From Aquirufa antheringensis (GTDB lineage: Bacteria; Bacteroidota; Bacteroidia; Cytophagales; Spirosomataceae): a DNA stretch of 64,000 nt. The position numbers and the translations under genes are program-made. Location: NCBI RefSeq assembly GCF_004307425.1, contig NZ_SEWZ01000004.1, positions 310,001 through 374,000 on the forward strand, read 5' to 3'. Positions 1 through 7,614 of this stretch are shown piece after piece. The notes beneath the pieces are model-generated. The model saw nothing but the letters and a program-made list of their open reading frames with translations. It did not search any database and had not been told where the DNA came from. Position 1 is the stretch's first letter, and the number at the start of each line of letters is the position of its first letter.

Positions 1-1107
1 AAGGAGGAAACATTTAGCAACCCGGCTTTGCACGAGATTTTGGACTTATGTTTATCTTGTAAAGGCTGCCAGACCGAATGCCCTTCCGGCGTCGACATGG
101 GGAAATTGAAGGCTGAGACCTTGCAACAATCGTATTTGAAAAATGGAGTGCCCTTACGCACGAAATTAATCGGACACTTCCCTACCCTGCAACGCTATGC
201 TAGTTATGTAGCTCCCTTATATAATTTTATGGTTGAATTCCCATTGACGTCTAGCTTAGTAAAACTAGCGATGGGATTCTCCATCGAACGAAGTCTACCA
301 ACGGTACAATTTGCCAGCTTGGAAAAATGGTTTGAGCGTTATGCGCAGAAAAACCCACAAGATGCCTATGAAAATGGATTTGTCTACCTATTAGCAGATG
401 AATTCACTAATCACAATGAGGTTCCTTTAGGTCAAAAGACCGTTAAATTATTAAATCAATTAGGTTACGGGGTTCAAATTCCGAAAGGAATTGTCACCGG
501 TAGAAGTTTTATTTCCAAAGGAATGTTAATTGAGGCCAAAGCGCTTGCTAATTCAAATGTGGATCAATTAGGTAGTCTAATTTCCTACGAACATCCTCTT
601 TTAGGTATTGAACCAAGTGCCATATTAACATTTAGAGACGAAATTCCTTCTCTAGTGGATGCTGAAAAACGCGAACAAGCGGAACAATTAAAACCGAATT
701 GTTTGTTACTTGATGAATTCATTGCACGCGAATTTAAGGCAGGAAAAATAACTTCTGATTCCTTCCACGGGAAACAGCAAAAAATCCTCCTACACGGCCA
801 TTGCCACCAAAAATCAATAGCCGGATTGACATCTACCCGAATCGCATTAACCATTCCATCTCAATACGAAGTAGAATTACTACCGACGGGATGCTGCGGA
901 ATGGCAGGATCTTTTGGCTATGAGAAAAAACACTATAAAATTTCTCAACAAATCGCGAATCTGGTTTTATTTCCGCGTCTCTTAAATAAACCCATCAAAA
1001 GTATTATTGCTAGCAACGGAACTTCTTGTAGACACCAAATCAAAGATGGTATCGAACAAACTGGACTCCACACGGCAGAAATCCTGTATAACGCCCTAAA
1101 AGACTAA
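1..1107 (+). CDS. FAD-linked oxidoreductase, C-terminal 4Fe-4S/CCG part (5' end outside window)
   Basis: The frame is open from base 1 and the first possible start (TTG at 28) lies inside a conserved domain, so this is the 3' fragment (about 368 codons) of a longer gene. A cysteine cluster, CLSCKGCQTECP (about residues 17-28 of the fragment), is a 4Fe-4S binding motif. Two cysteine-rich segments follow, HGHCHQKSIAG near 265 and LPTGCCGMAGSFG near 295, typical of the CCG domain found in GlcF, LldE and heterodisulfide reductase. In Bacteroidota such tails are usually fused to a GlcD-type FAD domain in a protein of nearly 1000 residues that oxidises 2-hydroxyacids such as D-lactate or glycolate. 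The FAD half is not visible here, so the substrate is open. DUF4286 follows 7 bases downstream. Confidence 0.85.
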   Translation, partial: KEETFSNPALHEILDLCLSCKGCQTECPSGVDMGKLKAETLQQSYLKNGVPLRTKLIGHFPTLQRYASYVAPLYNFMVEFPLTSSLVKLAMGFSIERSLPTVQFASLEKWFERYAQKNPQDAYENGFVYLLADEFTNHNEVPLGQKTVKLLNQLGYGVQIPKGIVTGRSFISKGMLIEAKALANSNVDQLGSLISYEHPLLGIEPSAILTFRDEIPSLVDAEKREQAEQLKPNCLLLDEFIAREFKAGKITSDSFHGKQQKILLHGHCHQKSIAGLTSTRIALTIPSQYEVELLPTGCCGMAGSFGYEKKHYKISQQIANLVLFPRLLNKPIKSIIASNGTSCRHQIKDGIEQTGLHTAEILYNALKD

Positions 1108-1114
1108 CGCAATC

Positions 1115-1420
1115 ATGATTCAATACAACATATCACTCTTCATTGAGCCAAGCATCACAGAAACGGCATTAAGAGCCTTAAAAACCATAATAATGCCAGA
1201 AATCGAGAAGCAAGCCTTCATCGATCAAATTCATTTATTTGAAATCAGTTCACATCAAGAGCCTGATTCAAACGGTTACTCCTTGCAATGCTGGTTACCC
1301 GAATTCGAAGAAGGACACAAGGAATTCATCGAAGGAGTCGTCTCAGGATTTTTCCAAAAAGAATTCGCGAATCAGTATGTGTACTTTCCGAGTCAACTGA
1401 AGAGAGTCGATAGTCACTAG
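1115..1420 (+). CDS. DUF4286 family protein
   Basis: A 101-residue soluble protein whose opening (MIQYNISLFIEPSITE) and overall layout match DUF4286, a small ferredoxin-fold family of unknown function common in Bacteroidota. There is no signal peptide or membrane segment. The ATG lies 7 bases after the oxidoreductase stop, so the two are probably co-transcribed. The last five codons (RVDSH) and the TAG stop fall inside a tandem-repeat patch that continues downstream. The C-terminal tail may therefore have been shaped by repeat expansion rather than selection. Confidence 0.75.
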   Translation: MIQYNISLFIEPSITETALRALKTIIMPEIEKQAFIDQIHLFEISSHQEPDSNGYSLQCWLPEFEEGHKEFIEGVVSGFFQKEFANQYVYFPSQLKRVDSH

Positions 1421-1437
1421 TCGATAGTCGATAGTCA
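1404..1437. repeat. short tandem repeat based on agtcgatagtca
   Basis: Three imperfect, partly overlapping copies of a 10-12 base unit (agtcgatagtca, tagtcgatag, tcgatagtca) span the stop codon of the DUF4286 gene and continue into the intergenic space. The unit is partly self-complementary. It looks like local slippage expansion. Confidence 0.7.
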
Positions 1438-1464
1438 TCGCTACGCGATTTAGTCGCCTACGGC
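1437..1464. repeat. two micro-palindromes with TAC loops
   Basis: Positions 1437-1449 read ATCGC-TAC-GCGAT and positions 1456-1464 read GCC-TAC-GGC. Both are GC-rich stems closed by the same three-base loop. They belong to the same intergenic repeat patch as the GAA-loop palindromes further right. Nothing coding is seen between 1421 and 1607. Confidence 0.6.
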
Positions 1465-1491
1465 TTAGTTAAATAAATAATTCCTAAACTC

Positions 1492-1543
1492 ATCGCCGAA
1501 GGCGATTCCAACTTTGTGCTTTTTTCTTTGATCTTTGTGCTTT
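1492..1543. repeat. 52-base direct repeat, copy 1
   Basis: This copy begins with the palindrome ATCGCC-GAA-GGCGAT and continues with a T-rich segment containing TTTGTGCTTT twice. It matches the second copy 66 bases downstream with one internal mismatch (T for G at position 1525). T-rich phrases of this kind are scattered between genes in many Bacteroidota genomes. Confidence 0.85.
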
Positions 1544-1557
1544 CATTGCACGAAACC

Positions 1558-1609
1558 ATCGCCGAAGGCGATTCCAACTTTGTGCTTTTTGCTTTGATCT
1601 TTGTGCTTT
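1558..1609. repeat. 52-base direct repeat, copy 2
   Basis: Second copy of the 1492-1543 unit, starting with the same ATCGCC-GAA-GGCGAT palindrome. It runs up to the 3' end of the convergent ung gene, whose stop codon touches the repeat. No intrinsic terminator with a clear U-run separates DUF4286 from ung, so these palindromes may serve that role. Confidence 0.85.
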
Positions 1610-2297
1610 ATAAAGCCCAATCAATCACCTCTTGGCCACTCCCCACCAGGTACTCATTAATCTTAGAAAAAGGCTTCGTCTTAAAAAATCCACCTCGATT
1701 AGCCGATAAAGGCGATGGATGAGCCGCTTGAATGATGAAGTGGCGCTGTGAATCAATGTATTTGCCTAGTTTTTGGGCGTATGCACCCCATAAAACAAAA
1801 ACAACGTTTTCTTTCTCTTCATTTAAAATCTGGATGACTTGTTGAGTGAATTCCTCCCAGCCTCGTTTAGCGTGTGAATTAGGTTCTCCAGAACGAACCG
1901 TTAAAACCGCATTCAGTAGTAAAACACCTTGATCCGCCCAGCTTCTCAAATCCCCGTCATTTCGAATAATTCTCAAATCATCATATAGTTCCTTGTAGAT
2001 GTTACGAAGCGAAGGTGGCAAAGGGAAGGAAGAAGGAACAGAAAAGGATAAACCTTGCGCTTGACCCGCACCATGGTATGGATCTTGGCCAATAATGACG
2101 ACTTTGGTTTGCTCAAAACTACAGCGATGAAAAGCTGCCAAAATTTGATCTATGGGAGGATATACAACGTAAGAATTCACATCCTTGTCTAAAAATAAAG
2201 CTAAGTCTTGAAAATAAGCCTCAGACATGGTAGAATTCAACACCATTTTCCAATCATTATTCAAAGTTTCGGCTAATTTTACACCTACATTAATCAT
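1608..2297 (-). CDS. ung: uracil-DNA glycosylase
   Basis: Family 1 uracil-DNA glycosylase of 229 residues, the usual length. It removes uracil from DNA at the start of base excision repair. The water-activating motif GQDPYHG (about residues 70-76) carries the catalytic Asp, and HPSPLSA (about 192-198) is the minor-groove loop motif with the second catalytic His. Leu-rich segments and LLLNAVLTVR around 125-135 are also family hallmarks. No signal peptide is present, so the enzyme is cytoplasmic. Its start lies 16 bases from the start of apaG on the opposite strand. The 3' end abuts the direct repeat. Confidence 0.97.
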   Translation of the reverse strand: MINVGVKLAETLNNDWKMVLNSTMSEAYFQDLALFLDKDVNSYVVYPPIDQILAAFHRCSFEQTKVVIIGQDPYHGAGQAQGLSFSVPSSFPLPPSLRNIYKELYDDLRIIRNDGDLRSWADQGVLLLNAVLTVRSGEPNSHAKRGWEEFTQQVIQILNEEKENVVFVLWGAYAQKLGKYIDSQRHFIIQAAHPSPLSANRGGFFKTKPFSKINEYLVGSGQEVIDWAL

Positions 2298-2313
2298 TAT
2301 TCTAATTCAAAGG

Positions 2314-2700
2314 ATGACAGAAGCATATTCAAACGGATTCTTAATTACGGTAGATACGACACATCTACCTGAATTTGAACTTAATCCGCCCTACAAGCAT
2401 TTTTTCTCCTACCAAATTACAATCAAAAATCTAAGTAATCAACCAGGACAATTGGTGAGTCGGTTTTGGGAAATTATTGATGGCGTTGGTTCTAAAGAAA
2501 CGGTGAATGGATTAGGCGTCGTAGGGCAACAACCCGTTATAGAATCGGGCAATTCATTTACTTATACCTCTGGTTGCCCATTAGTTTCCTCTATTGGTAA
2601 GATGAGTGGTCATTATGTATTCCTGAATTTAGAGGATCAGTCTACTTTTAAAGTGGAAATACCCGCGTTTGAGCTCATCCCTGCCTACCATTTGAATTAA
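2314..2700 (+). CDS. apaG: ApaG domain protein
   Basis: A 128-residue ApaG protein, a single fibronectin-III-like domain once linked to Co2+/Mg2+ efflux but of uncertain biochemical role. The segment from about residue 25 onward (YQITIKNLSNQPGQLVSRFW) and the glycine-rich GVVGQQPVIESGNSFTYTSG carry the family signature. I chose ATG 2314 because the longer frame from 2227 adds 29 residues that are only the antisense of the ung N-terminus and have no ApaG homology. The stop overlaps the start of the next gene in TAATG, which indicates translational coupling. Confidence 0.93.
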   Translation: MTEAYSNGFLITVDTTHLPEFELNPPYKHFFSYQITIKNLSNQPGQLVSRFWEIIDGVGSKETVNGLGVVGQQPVIESGNSFTYTSGCPLVSSIGKMSGHYVFLNLEDQSTFKVEIPAFELIPAYHLN

Positions 2701-3071
2701 TGAATCGGCTACAATTCTATTTTAAGGCGCAAACGGCGCACGGATTACATTCACCATCGATCTATTCTCTGTATTGTGAAGTGCTAAATCCCTATTTGAA
2801 AGGGCAATTAAGCAATTCTCAATTAAAAGAAGCCTTAGCAAATCGTTATTCAGATTGTACGATTATGGAGATTCAATCCTATGAAGATCTTGCCAAAATT
2901 CCTCAAAATACCATCCTTCTATTTGAGAAACCACACAGCCAAGAGAAAATCTGGAATGCATTACATTCAAATGAATCAGTGATTCAGACCGTTGATCTAT
3001 TTGACCTAGGTCTTTTATTCTTTAAGCCCATTTGCCCTAAACAACATTTCTATTTACGCAAAATGACCTAA
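2700..3071 (+). CDS. methyltransferase-like protein lacking the SAM-binding core
   Basis: A 123-residue protein starting at the ATG inside TAATG. The N-terminus, FKAQTAHGLHSPSIYSLY (residues 8-25), resembles the HG-HSPF-Y opening of a Bacteroidota class I methyltransferase family that is normally about twice as long. The C-terminus, roughly from ILLFEKPHSQEKIWNAL to FYLRK (about 72-121), resembles that family's last beta strands, including the D-F-GLLFF pattern. The glycine-rich SAM-binding Rossmann half that should lie between is missing, with no stop or frameshift visible. It is either a deletion derivative with a new role or a remnant kept in frame behind apaG. The family assignment rests on memory of the motif. 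Confidence 0.6.
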   Translation: MNRLQFYFKAQTAHGLHSPSIYSLYCEVLNPYLKGQLSNSQLKEALANRYSDCTIMEIQSYEDLAKIPQNTILLFEKPHSQEKIWNALHSNESVIQTVDLFDLGLLFFKPICPKQHFYLRKMT

Positions 3072-3072
3072 A

Positions 3073-3099
3073 AAAAGGGGCTCGATTTGAGCCCCTTTT
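3073..3099. terminator. bidirectional intrinsic terminator
   Basis: The stem AAAAGGGGCTC pairs with GAGCCCCTTTT around a five-base loop. T-runs on both strands let it end both the apaG operon and the convergent helicase gene. Confidence 0.85.
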
Positions 3100-3101
3100 G
3101 A

Positions 3102-4925
3102 TTATTTGTCTGCTTTCGCTATATCGACGTTCACTCGCTTACCCTTGATTTGGGCGCCGCTCATCTTGTCTAATACGACATTCGCATATTCTTTCGGTAC
3201 ATCCACAAACGTGTGTTTGTTCTCGATTTGAATTTGACCTAATACGTTTCCTGGAATACCAGATTCTCCGGCAAAAGCTCCCACGATATTCGATGGAGAG
3301 ATTTTTTCGTTAAATCCAATGTTCACCACTAGACGTACCATATTCTCATCTGATTTGTAAGGCTTACCATCGCGATCTACACGAGGGCCACGAGGTGCTG
3401 AGTTACGATCACCGCCTCTTTCGAAACGACCACCGCGGTCTCCACCACGATCTCCACCTCTTTCGAAACGGCCAGCACCGCGACGATCACCGCCACGATC
3501 TCCACCGCCCCAACGGTCACCGCCACCGCCTCTTTCGAAACGACCGCCGCCACCGCCGCGTTCATCGCGACCATACTTACGTGAGCTACGTTCCATATCG
3601 CCTTCGAGATTTTCATCACCGAACTCGTTCTTCACGACACCCATGTTCATCTTCACTAACGCAGCCACTACTTGCTCCACAGTGAAACCAGCATGTTGGA
3701 AATTAGGTAAAGCATCATCGAATAACTCTAAACCGCCTTCAGCGATCGTAGCACCTACCCGATCAATAAACATACCCTTTTTCACACCTACTACGTCAGA
3801 GAAAGTAGGAATCACTCCTTTATCAATCTTTACTTTCGTATAATTCATGATATCACGCAAACGATTGCGCTCAGCTCCTACGACTAACGTAAATGCCTTA
3901 CCAGACTTACCGGCACGACCGGTACGACCGATACGGTGTACGTAATATTCTTCATCTAATGGAATATCGTAATTGATTACGGCATCCACGTTATCTACGT
4001 CCAAACCACGTGCCGCCACATCCGTCGCCACTAAGAAACTTACATTTCCACCACGGAAACGATTCATTACTTGGGTACGTTGTGATTGACGCAAGTCACC
4101 GTGAAGACCTTCAGCCGCGTATCCACGCAACATCAATTCTTCCACTACTTCGTCCACACGCTTCTTTTGGTTACAGAAAATCAAGACTAATTTCAACGAA
4201 TAGAAGTCGATCAAACGAGTCGTCACTTCCATCTTAGCACGTCCTTTCACATCGTAGTATAATTGCTCGATGTTCACGTTCGTGATTTCGTTCTTCACTA
4301 CCTTCACTAACTTAGGGTTAGTTAAATAACGGTTTGTCAAGGCCATAATCGGCTTAGACATAGTCGCTGAGAACAAGACTGTTTGACGCTCATTGGGAAT
4401 TTCTTCCAAAATACTTTCGATATCCTCACGGAAACCCATATCTAACATCTCATCCGCCTCATCTAAAACGATCATCGATGTTTGATTTAATTTCAACGCA
4501 CGACGCTCGATTAAGTCGATAACACGACCTGGTGTTCCCACCACGATGTTAGCCCCTGCTTTCAAGGACTTAATTTGACGATCGATGGAATCTCCACCAT
4601 ATACCGTCGTCACCCAAACACCCTTGGTAAACTTAGACAACTTCTTCATTTCCTCGGAAACTTGAACCGCTAATTCACGCGTAGGACATAAGATGATTGC
4701 TTGAACATACTTCTCAAAAGGAACAATATGTTCAATCATCGGAATACCGAACGCGGCTGTTTTACCAGTACCTGTCTGCGCTTGACCGATGACATCACGA
4801 CCTTCCATAACGAAAGGAATTGCTTCTGATTGGATGGGAGAAGCAAACTCAAAGCCCATTTCTTTTACTGCTTCTTGGATTCCTTCCGACAATGGAAGCG
4901 AATCGAAGCGAATTTTTTCACTCAT
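3102..4925 (-). CDS. deaD: DEAD-box RNA helicase with RGG tract and DbpA-type RNA-binding domain
   Basis: ATP-dependent RNA helicase of 607 residues of the DeaD/CsdA kind, acting in cold adaptation, ribosome assembly and RNA decay. Core motifs appear in order: AQTGTGKT (motif I, about 49-56), PTRELA (Ia), TPGRVID (Ib), DEAD (II, about 155), SAT (III), then HGDLRQ, ATDVAARGLD and HRIGRTGRAG (VI). After the core, a glycine/arginine-rich tract (about 445-525) with repeated FERGGDRGG units leads into a C-terminal DbpA-like RNA-binding domain. The RGG tract therefore sits between two folded domains rather than at the end. A Bacteroidota promoter and a hairpin-bearing leader lie upstream. ATG 4925 gives the expected N-terminus. 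Confidence 0.95.
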   Translation of the reverse strand: MSEKIRFDSLPLSEGIQEAVKEMGFEFASPIQSEAIPFVMEGRDVIGQAQTGTGKTAAFGIPMIEHIVPFEKYVQAIILCPTRELAVQVSEEMKKLSKFTKGVWVTTVYGGDSIDRQIKSLKAGANIVVGTPGRVIDLIERRALKLNQTSMIVLDEADEMLDMGFREDIESILEEIPNERQTVLFSATMSKPIMALTNRYLTNPKLVKVVKNEITNVNIEQLYYDVKGRAKMEVTTRLIDFYSLKLVLIFCNQKKRVDEVVEELMLRGYAAEGLHGDLRQSQRTQVMNRFRGGNVSFLVATDVAARGLDVDNVDAVINYDIPLDEEYYVHRIGRTGRAGKSGKAFTLVVGAERNRLRDIMNYTKVKIDKGVIPTFSDVVGVKKGMFIDRVGATIAEGGLELFDDALPNFQHAGFTVEQVVAALVKMNMGVVKNEFGDENLEGDMERSSRKYGRDERGGGGGRFERGGGGDRWGGGDRGGDRRGAGRFERGGDRGGDRGGRFERGGDRNSAPRGPRVDRDGKPYKSDENMVRLVVNIGFNEKISPSNIVGAFAGESGIPGNVLGQIQIENKHTFVDVPKEYANVVLDKMSGAQIKGKRVNVDIAKADK

Positions 4926-4936
4926 TTGATATATTT

Positions 4937-4965
4937 AATTACGATGCCCGAACACATCCGTAATT
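4937..4965 (-). promoter_or_regulatory. hairpin in the deaD leader
   Basis: Read on the minus strand, the leader folds into AATTACG(G)ATG paired with CATCGTAATT, with one bulged G and an eight-base loop. It ends 11 bases before the start codon. A stem at this distance could mask the ribosome binding region and open when temperature or helicase level changes. The regulatory role is inferred from structure only. Confidence 0.45.
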
Positions 4966-5036
4966 TAACTCCTGCCGATAGCCTTTGAATAAAGGAAAAA
5001 AGAGAGTTCCTGCGGATGTATTTAATAAACAAAGTA

Positions 5037-5067
5037 CAAAAGTACTGTTTAATAAATTAGCATCCAA
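5037..5067 (-). promoter_or_regulatory. deaD promoter, Bacteroidota consensus
   Basis: On the minus strand TTG (5067-5065) is followed after 20 bases by TACTTTTG (5044-5037), matching the TTG-N19-21-TAnnTTTG consensus of the Bacteroidota primary sigma factor. Transcription would start near 5030, giving a leader of about 105 bases. Confidence 0.6.
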
Positions 5068-5077
5068 TAAAATTGTA

Positions 5078-6295
5078 CTATTTTAATGAAGAACGCTTCT
5101 TAAAGCTGAAAATGATTTGATTATTCGAGGAATTAGGCAAAGTAGCGACTGTAATTCGCTTCTGATTTAGACCCTCACCTACTAAGCGATTCTTTACCAC
5201 ATAAGCGTGTTCTTTGGCAACAATCGCCCCCTTTTCAGAAGCTACTTGTACCTGCAAGTCTACCTCTTTAAATTTATTCATACCAGAGGCAATTTGTTTA
5301 AACAAATAGGTTGTTGGGGAAGATAAAAGCTCCGTCTTATCACTAAAATCAAGCTCCGTACAAGTTAATTCCAAAGGAGAAACCACTGTAGAATCAGTCA
5401 CATAGGCATGAAACGCAACCACTAGAGATTCTCTAGGCACCTGAAAAGGTTTTCCTTCTGGCCAAGTTAATGTAACCAGAGAATCAGTAGTAACCTTCGC
5501 AGAATCTACCACCGCCTTCGTTAGACTATCATTTAATTTGTTCAAGCTATCTATTGGAATAATTTGATCTGCATCCTCTTTTTCAACCACCTCAACTGTC
5601 CCTCCGCTTCTGAAGGCAAAAAACAAACCGATAGCCAGTAACACGATTCCAGCAATCACAGCGGCAATTAATTTGTAATTACGGGCAGGGCGATCATCAG
5701 CTGCAACAAACGGCTCATCAAATACAAATGAATCCCCTTTTAACACGTCATTTAAAACTAAGATATCTACTAGTGCCACTTGAATTTTAGCGGGCGTTAA
5801 GGCATAGAAATCAGAGGTATATGGCTGATAAAACTCGCCAAAAGATTTGTAATCACGCAATGCATCATAATCAAACTCCTTCAACCGGTAACCGTATAAA
5901 GCATAACTTAAGGTTAAACCTTTGATGATGGTCGAACTTTTGGCCCCTAATTGACCTCCTAATAAAGTAGCAATCGCACTTTTCTTATCCGGCAACAAAA
6001 CCCCCATCATTCCTTCTCCAAAGCGATACAATGCTTCATAATCCGGCATCCCCTTCCCTGAACTTAATAACTTAGCCACTTCTTCTTGAGGAGCCGATTT
6101 CGCTAACATAAAATTATAGAGCGCATTGAAGCGAATCCGATTTCGAAATAACTTTAATACACTCCCTAAAACAACCGCTTCGAAGGCAGGAATCAATTCT
6201 AGCACCTTTTCCTGCTTCTCTGTACAAAGATCTGCAAGACGCTTTGCAAAAAATGCTTTTTCTTCGGGTGTGATTAATGTAAAAACCTGGCTCAT
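5078..6295 (-). CDS. DUF937-like membrane-anchored protein
   Basis: About 405 residues from ATG 6295. The N-terminal two-thirds is alpha-helical, with segments such as LLPDKKSAIATLLGGQLGAKSS that resemble DUF937. A single membrane helix (AAVIAGIVLLAIGLFFAF) lies around residues 213-230. The remaining 170 residues, rich in Asp, Ser and Thr, would be periplasmic and end in a beta-rich region. I prefer ATG 6295 over the GTG at 6313 because a minus-strand TAATTTTG element (6320-6313) covers that GTG. No enzymatic motif is evident. A role at the envelope is a guess from topology. Confidence 0.65.
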   Translation of the reverse strand: MSQVFTLITPEEKAFFAKRLADLCTEKQEKVLELIPAFEAVVLGSVLKLFRNRIRFNALYNFMLAKSAPQEEVAKLLSSGKGMPDYEALYRFGEGMMGVLLPDKKSAIATLLGGQLGAKSSTIIKGLTLSYALYGYRLKEFDYDALRDYKSFGEFYQPYTSDFYALTPAKIQVALVDILVLNDVLKGDSFVFDEPFVAADDRPARNYKLIAAVIAGIVLLAIGLFFAFRSGGTVEVVEKEDADQIIPIDSLNKLNDSLTKAVVDSAKVTTDSLVTLTWPEGKPFQVPRESLVVAFHAYVTDSTVVSPLELTCTELDFSDKTELLSSPTTYLFKQIASGMNKFKEVDLQVQVASEKGAIVAKEHAYVVKNRLVGEGLNQKRITVATLPNSSNNQIIFSFKKRSSLK

Positions 6296-6312
6296 ATGGA
6301 TTATTTCTAACA

Positions 6313-6320
6313 CAAAATTA
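6313..6320 (-). promoter_or_regulatory. -7 element of the DUF937-like gene
   Basis: TAATTTTG on the minus strand fits TAnnTTTG and ends 18 bases before the ATG at 6295. No clear TTG is seen at the -33 position, so the site is only moderately supported. It helps decide the start codon of the gene. Confidence 0.4.
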
Positions 6321-6340
6321 CCTTATTTTTTTTATTTGCT

Positions 6341-6348
6341 TACCTTTG
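6341..6348 (+). promoter_or_regulatory. -7 element of hisB, possibly leaderless transcript
   Basis: TACCTTTG fits TAnnTTTG and ends only five bases before the hisB ATG. Transcription would begin at or next to the start codon, which would make a leaderless mRNA. No convincing -33 TTG is visible. Confidence 0.4.
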
Positions 6349-6352
6349 TAAG

Positions 6353-7465
6353 ATGAAAAAGGTGTTATTTATTGATAGAGATGGGACTTTAATTGAAGAA
6401 CCGATAATTGACCAACAAGTGGATAGTTTCGAAAAGCTAGCCTTCTTGCCAGAGGTTATCTCTAATCTGAAGAAAATAGACACGATTGCTGACTATGAAT
6501 TAGTGATGGTGACCAATCAGGATGGTTTAGGAACGGATTCTTTTCCGGAAGAAACCTTTTGGCCAGCACACCAAAAGATGTTAGACATCTTCGCATCGGA
6601 AGGTATCATCTTCCAACAGATTCACATTGATCGCAGTTTTCCACACGAAAATAAACCGACGCGTAAACCTGGTATTGGTTTATTGGGCGAATATTTCACA
6701 AATGAGTATGATTTAGCCAATTCATTTGTCATTGGAGACCGTTTAACAGATCTTGAACTTGCGAAGAATTTAGGGGCCAAAGGGATTTTCATTGGCGACC
6801 TCGAAATCCCTGCTGAATTGCTGCCTTTTACAGCATTACAGTGCGCCAATTGGAATGAAATACACGAATTCTTCTTATTGCCTGCTAGACGAGTGTTTCA
6901 TGAACGCAATACGCACGAAACTAAAATTGCCATTGACCTAAATTTAGATGGAAAAGGAGTTGCTAAGAACGAAACTGGCTTAGGCTTTTTCGATCATATG
7001 TTAGACCAAATAGCGAAACACGGTAATCTCGATTTAGCGGTTAAAGTGAATGGAGACCTTCATATAGACGAGCACCACACGATCGAGGATACAGGTATAG
7101 CCTTAGGCGAGGCTTTTGCCTTAGCTTTAGGGAACAAGAAAGGGATAGAACGCTACGGTTTTTTATTACCCATGGATGACTGTTTAGCTCAAGTAGCCAT
7201 TGATTTCTCCGGCCGCAATTGGTTGGTTTGGGAGGCTAGTTTTAAACGCGAAATGATCGGTGAAATGCCTACTGAGATGTTTCATCATTTCTTCAAATCC
7301 TTTTCAGATGGAGCAAGATGTAACCTAAACATTCAAGCTACTGGAGATAACGAGCACCATAAAATCGAAGCAATCTTTAAAGGCTTTGCTAAGGCCATCA
7401 AAATTGCCGTAAACCGCGATCGAAAAAATTTAGATTCTTTGCCAAGTACCAAAGGACTTCTTTAA
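6353..7465 (+). CDS. hisB: bifunctional histidinol-phosphatase / imidazoleglycerol-phosphate dehydratase
   Basis: A 370-residue fusion catalysing two steps of histidine synthesis. The N-terminal HAD phosphatase domain (about 1-165) begins [17 protein letters not shown], with nucleophile Asp8 and Asp10, and contains VMVTNQDG and KPGIGL. The C-terminal dehydratase domain (about 178-370) carries the metal-binding motif [15 protein letters not shown] near 240-255, [12 protein letters not shown] near 215 and [17 protein letters not shown] near 335-350. The length equals that of other bifunctional HisB proteins. No other his gene is in the window, so this gene stands apart from the rest of the pathway. 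A small peptide gene follows. Confidence 0.96.
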   Translation: MKKVLFIDRDGTLIEEPIIDQQVDSFEKLAFLPEVISNLKKIDTIADYELVMVTNQDGLGTDSFPEETFWPAHQKMLDIFASEGIIFQQIHIDRSFPHENKPTRKPGIGLLGEYFTNEYDLANSFVIGDRLTDLELAKNLGAKGIFIGDLEIPAELLPFTALQCANWNEIHEFFLLPARRVFHERNTHETKIAIDLNLDGKGVAKNETGLGFFDHMLDQIAKHGNLDLAVKVNGDLHIDEHHTIEDTGIALGEAFALALGNKKGIERYGFLLPMDDCLAQVAIDFSGRNWLVWEASFKREMIGEMPTEMFHHFFKSFSDGARCNLNIQATGDNEHHKIEAIFKGFAKAIKIAVNRDRKNLDSLPSTKGLL

Positions 7466-7474
7466 AATAATTTG

Positions 7475-7482
7475 TAAATTTG
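7475..7482 (+). promoter_or_regulatory. -7 element of the small membrane peptide gene
   Basis: TAAATTTG matches TAnnTTTG and ends 20 bases before ATG 7503, the usual spacing seen at other starts in this window. The -33 TTG is not obvious because that position lies inside the end of hisB. Confidence 0.5.
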
Positions 7483-7502
7483 CATCATTAAACAACAATA
7501 CA

Positions 7503-7601
7503 ATGGGATATTCAGGAGCAGCGTTTTTTATCATCTTATTCGCAATTTCAATTGTAGTAGGTGCTAAACTTCAAAAGATCTATAAAGAGAGAGGAAAATA
7601 A
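7503..7601 (+). CDS. 32-residue single-pass membrane peptide
   Basis: An intact reading frame between hisB and radC encodes a peptide beginning MGYSGAAFFIILFAISIVVG. It has one hydrophobic helix (about residues 6-21) and a basic tail (KLQKIYKERGK), so the C-terminus should be cytoplasmic. Three signals make it more than a chance frame: a TAAATTTG promoter element 20 bases upstream, a typical peptide topology following the positive-inside rule, and an intrinsic terminator whose 5' arm overlaps the final codons. I cannot name a family. Small hydrophobic peptides of this form often act as assembly factors or subunits of respiratory or transport complexes, but nothing here shows that. Confidence 0.6.
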   Translation: MGYSGAAFFIILFAISIVVGAKLQKIYKERGK

Positions 7602-7614
7602 TCCTCTCTCTTTT
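7584..7614. terminator. intrinsic terminator after the small peptide gene
   Basis: AAAGAGAGAGGA pairs perfectly with TCCTCTCTCTTT around AAATAA, followed by TTTT. The 5' arm is the end of the peptide gene and its stop codon lies in the loop. It may also stop radC transcription from the other side. Confidence 0.75.

Noticed and set aside
1516-1722. 68-residue frame across the direct repeats
   Set aside because: Its first half is translated repeat sequence and its second half is antisense to ung; no homology pattern.
3395-3685. His/Arg-rich plus-strand frame of 96 residues opposite the helicase RGG tract
   Set aside because: It is the antisense of the glycine/arginine repeat; composition follows from the repeat, and no start signal or promoter is present.
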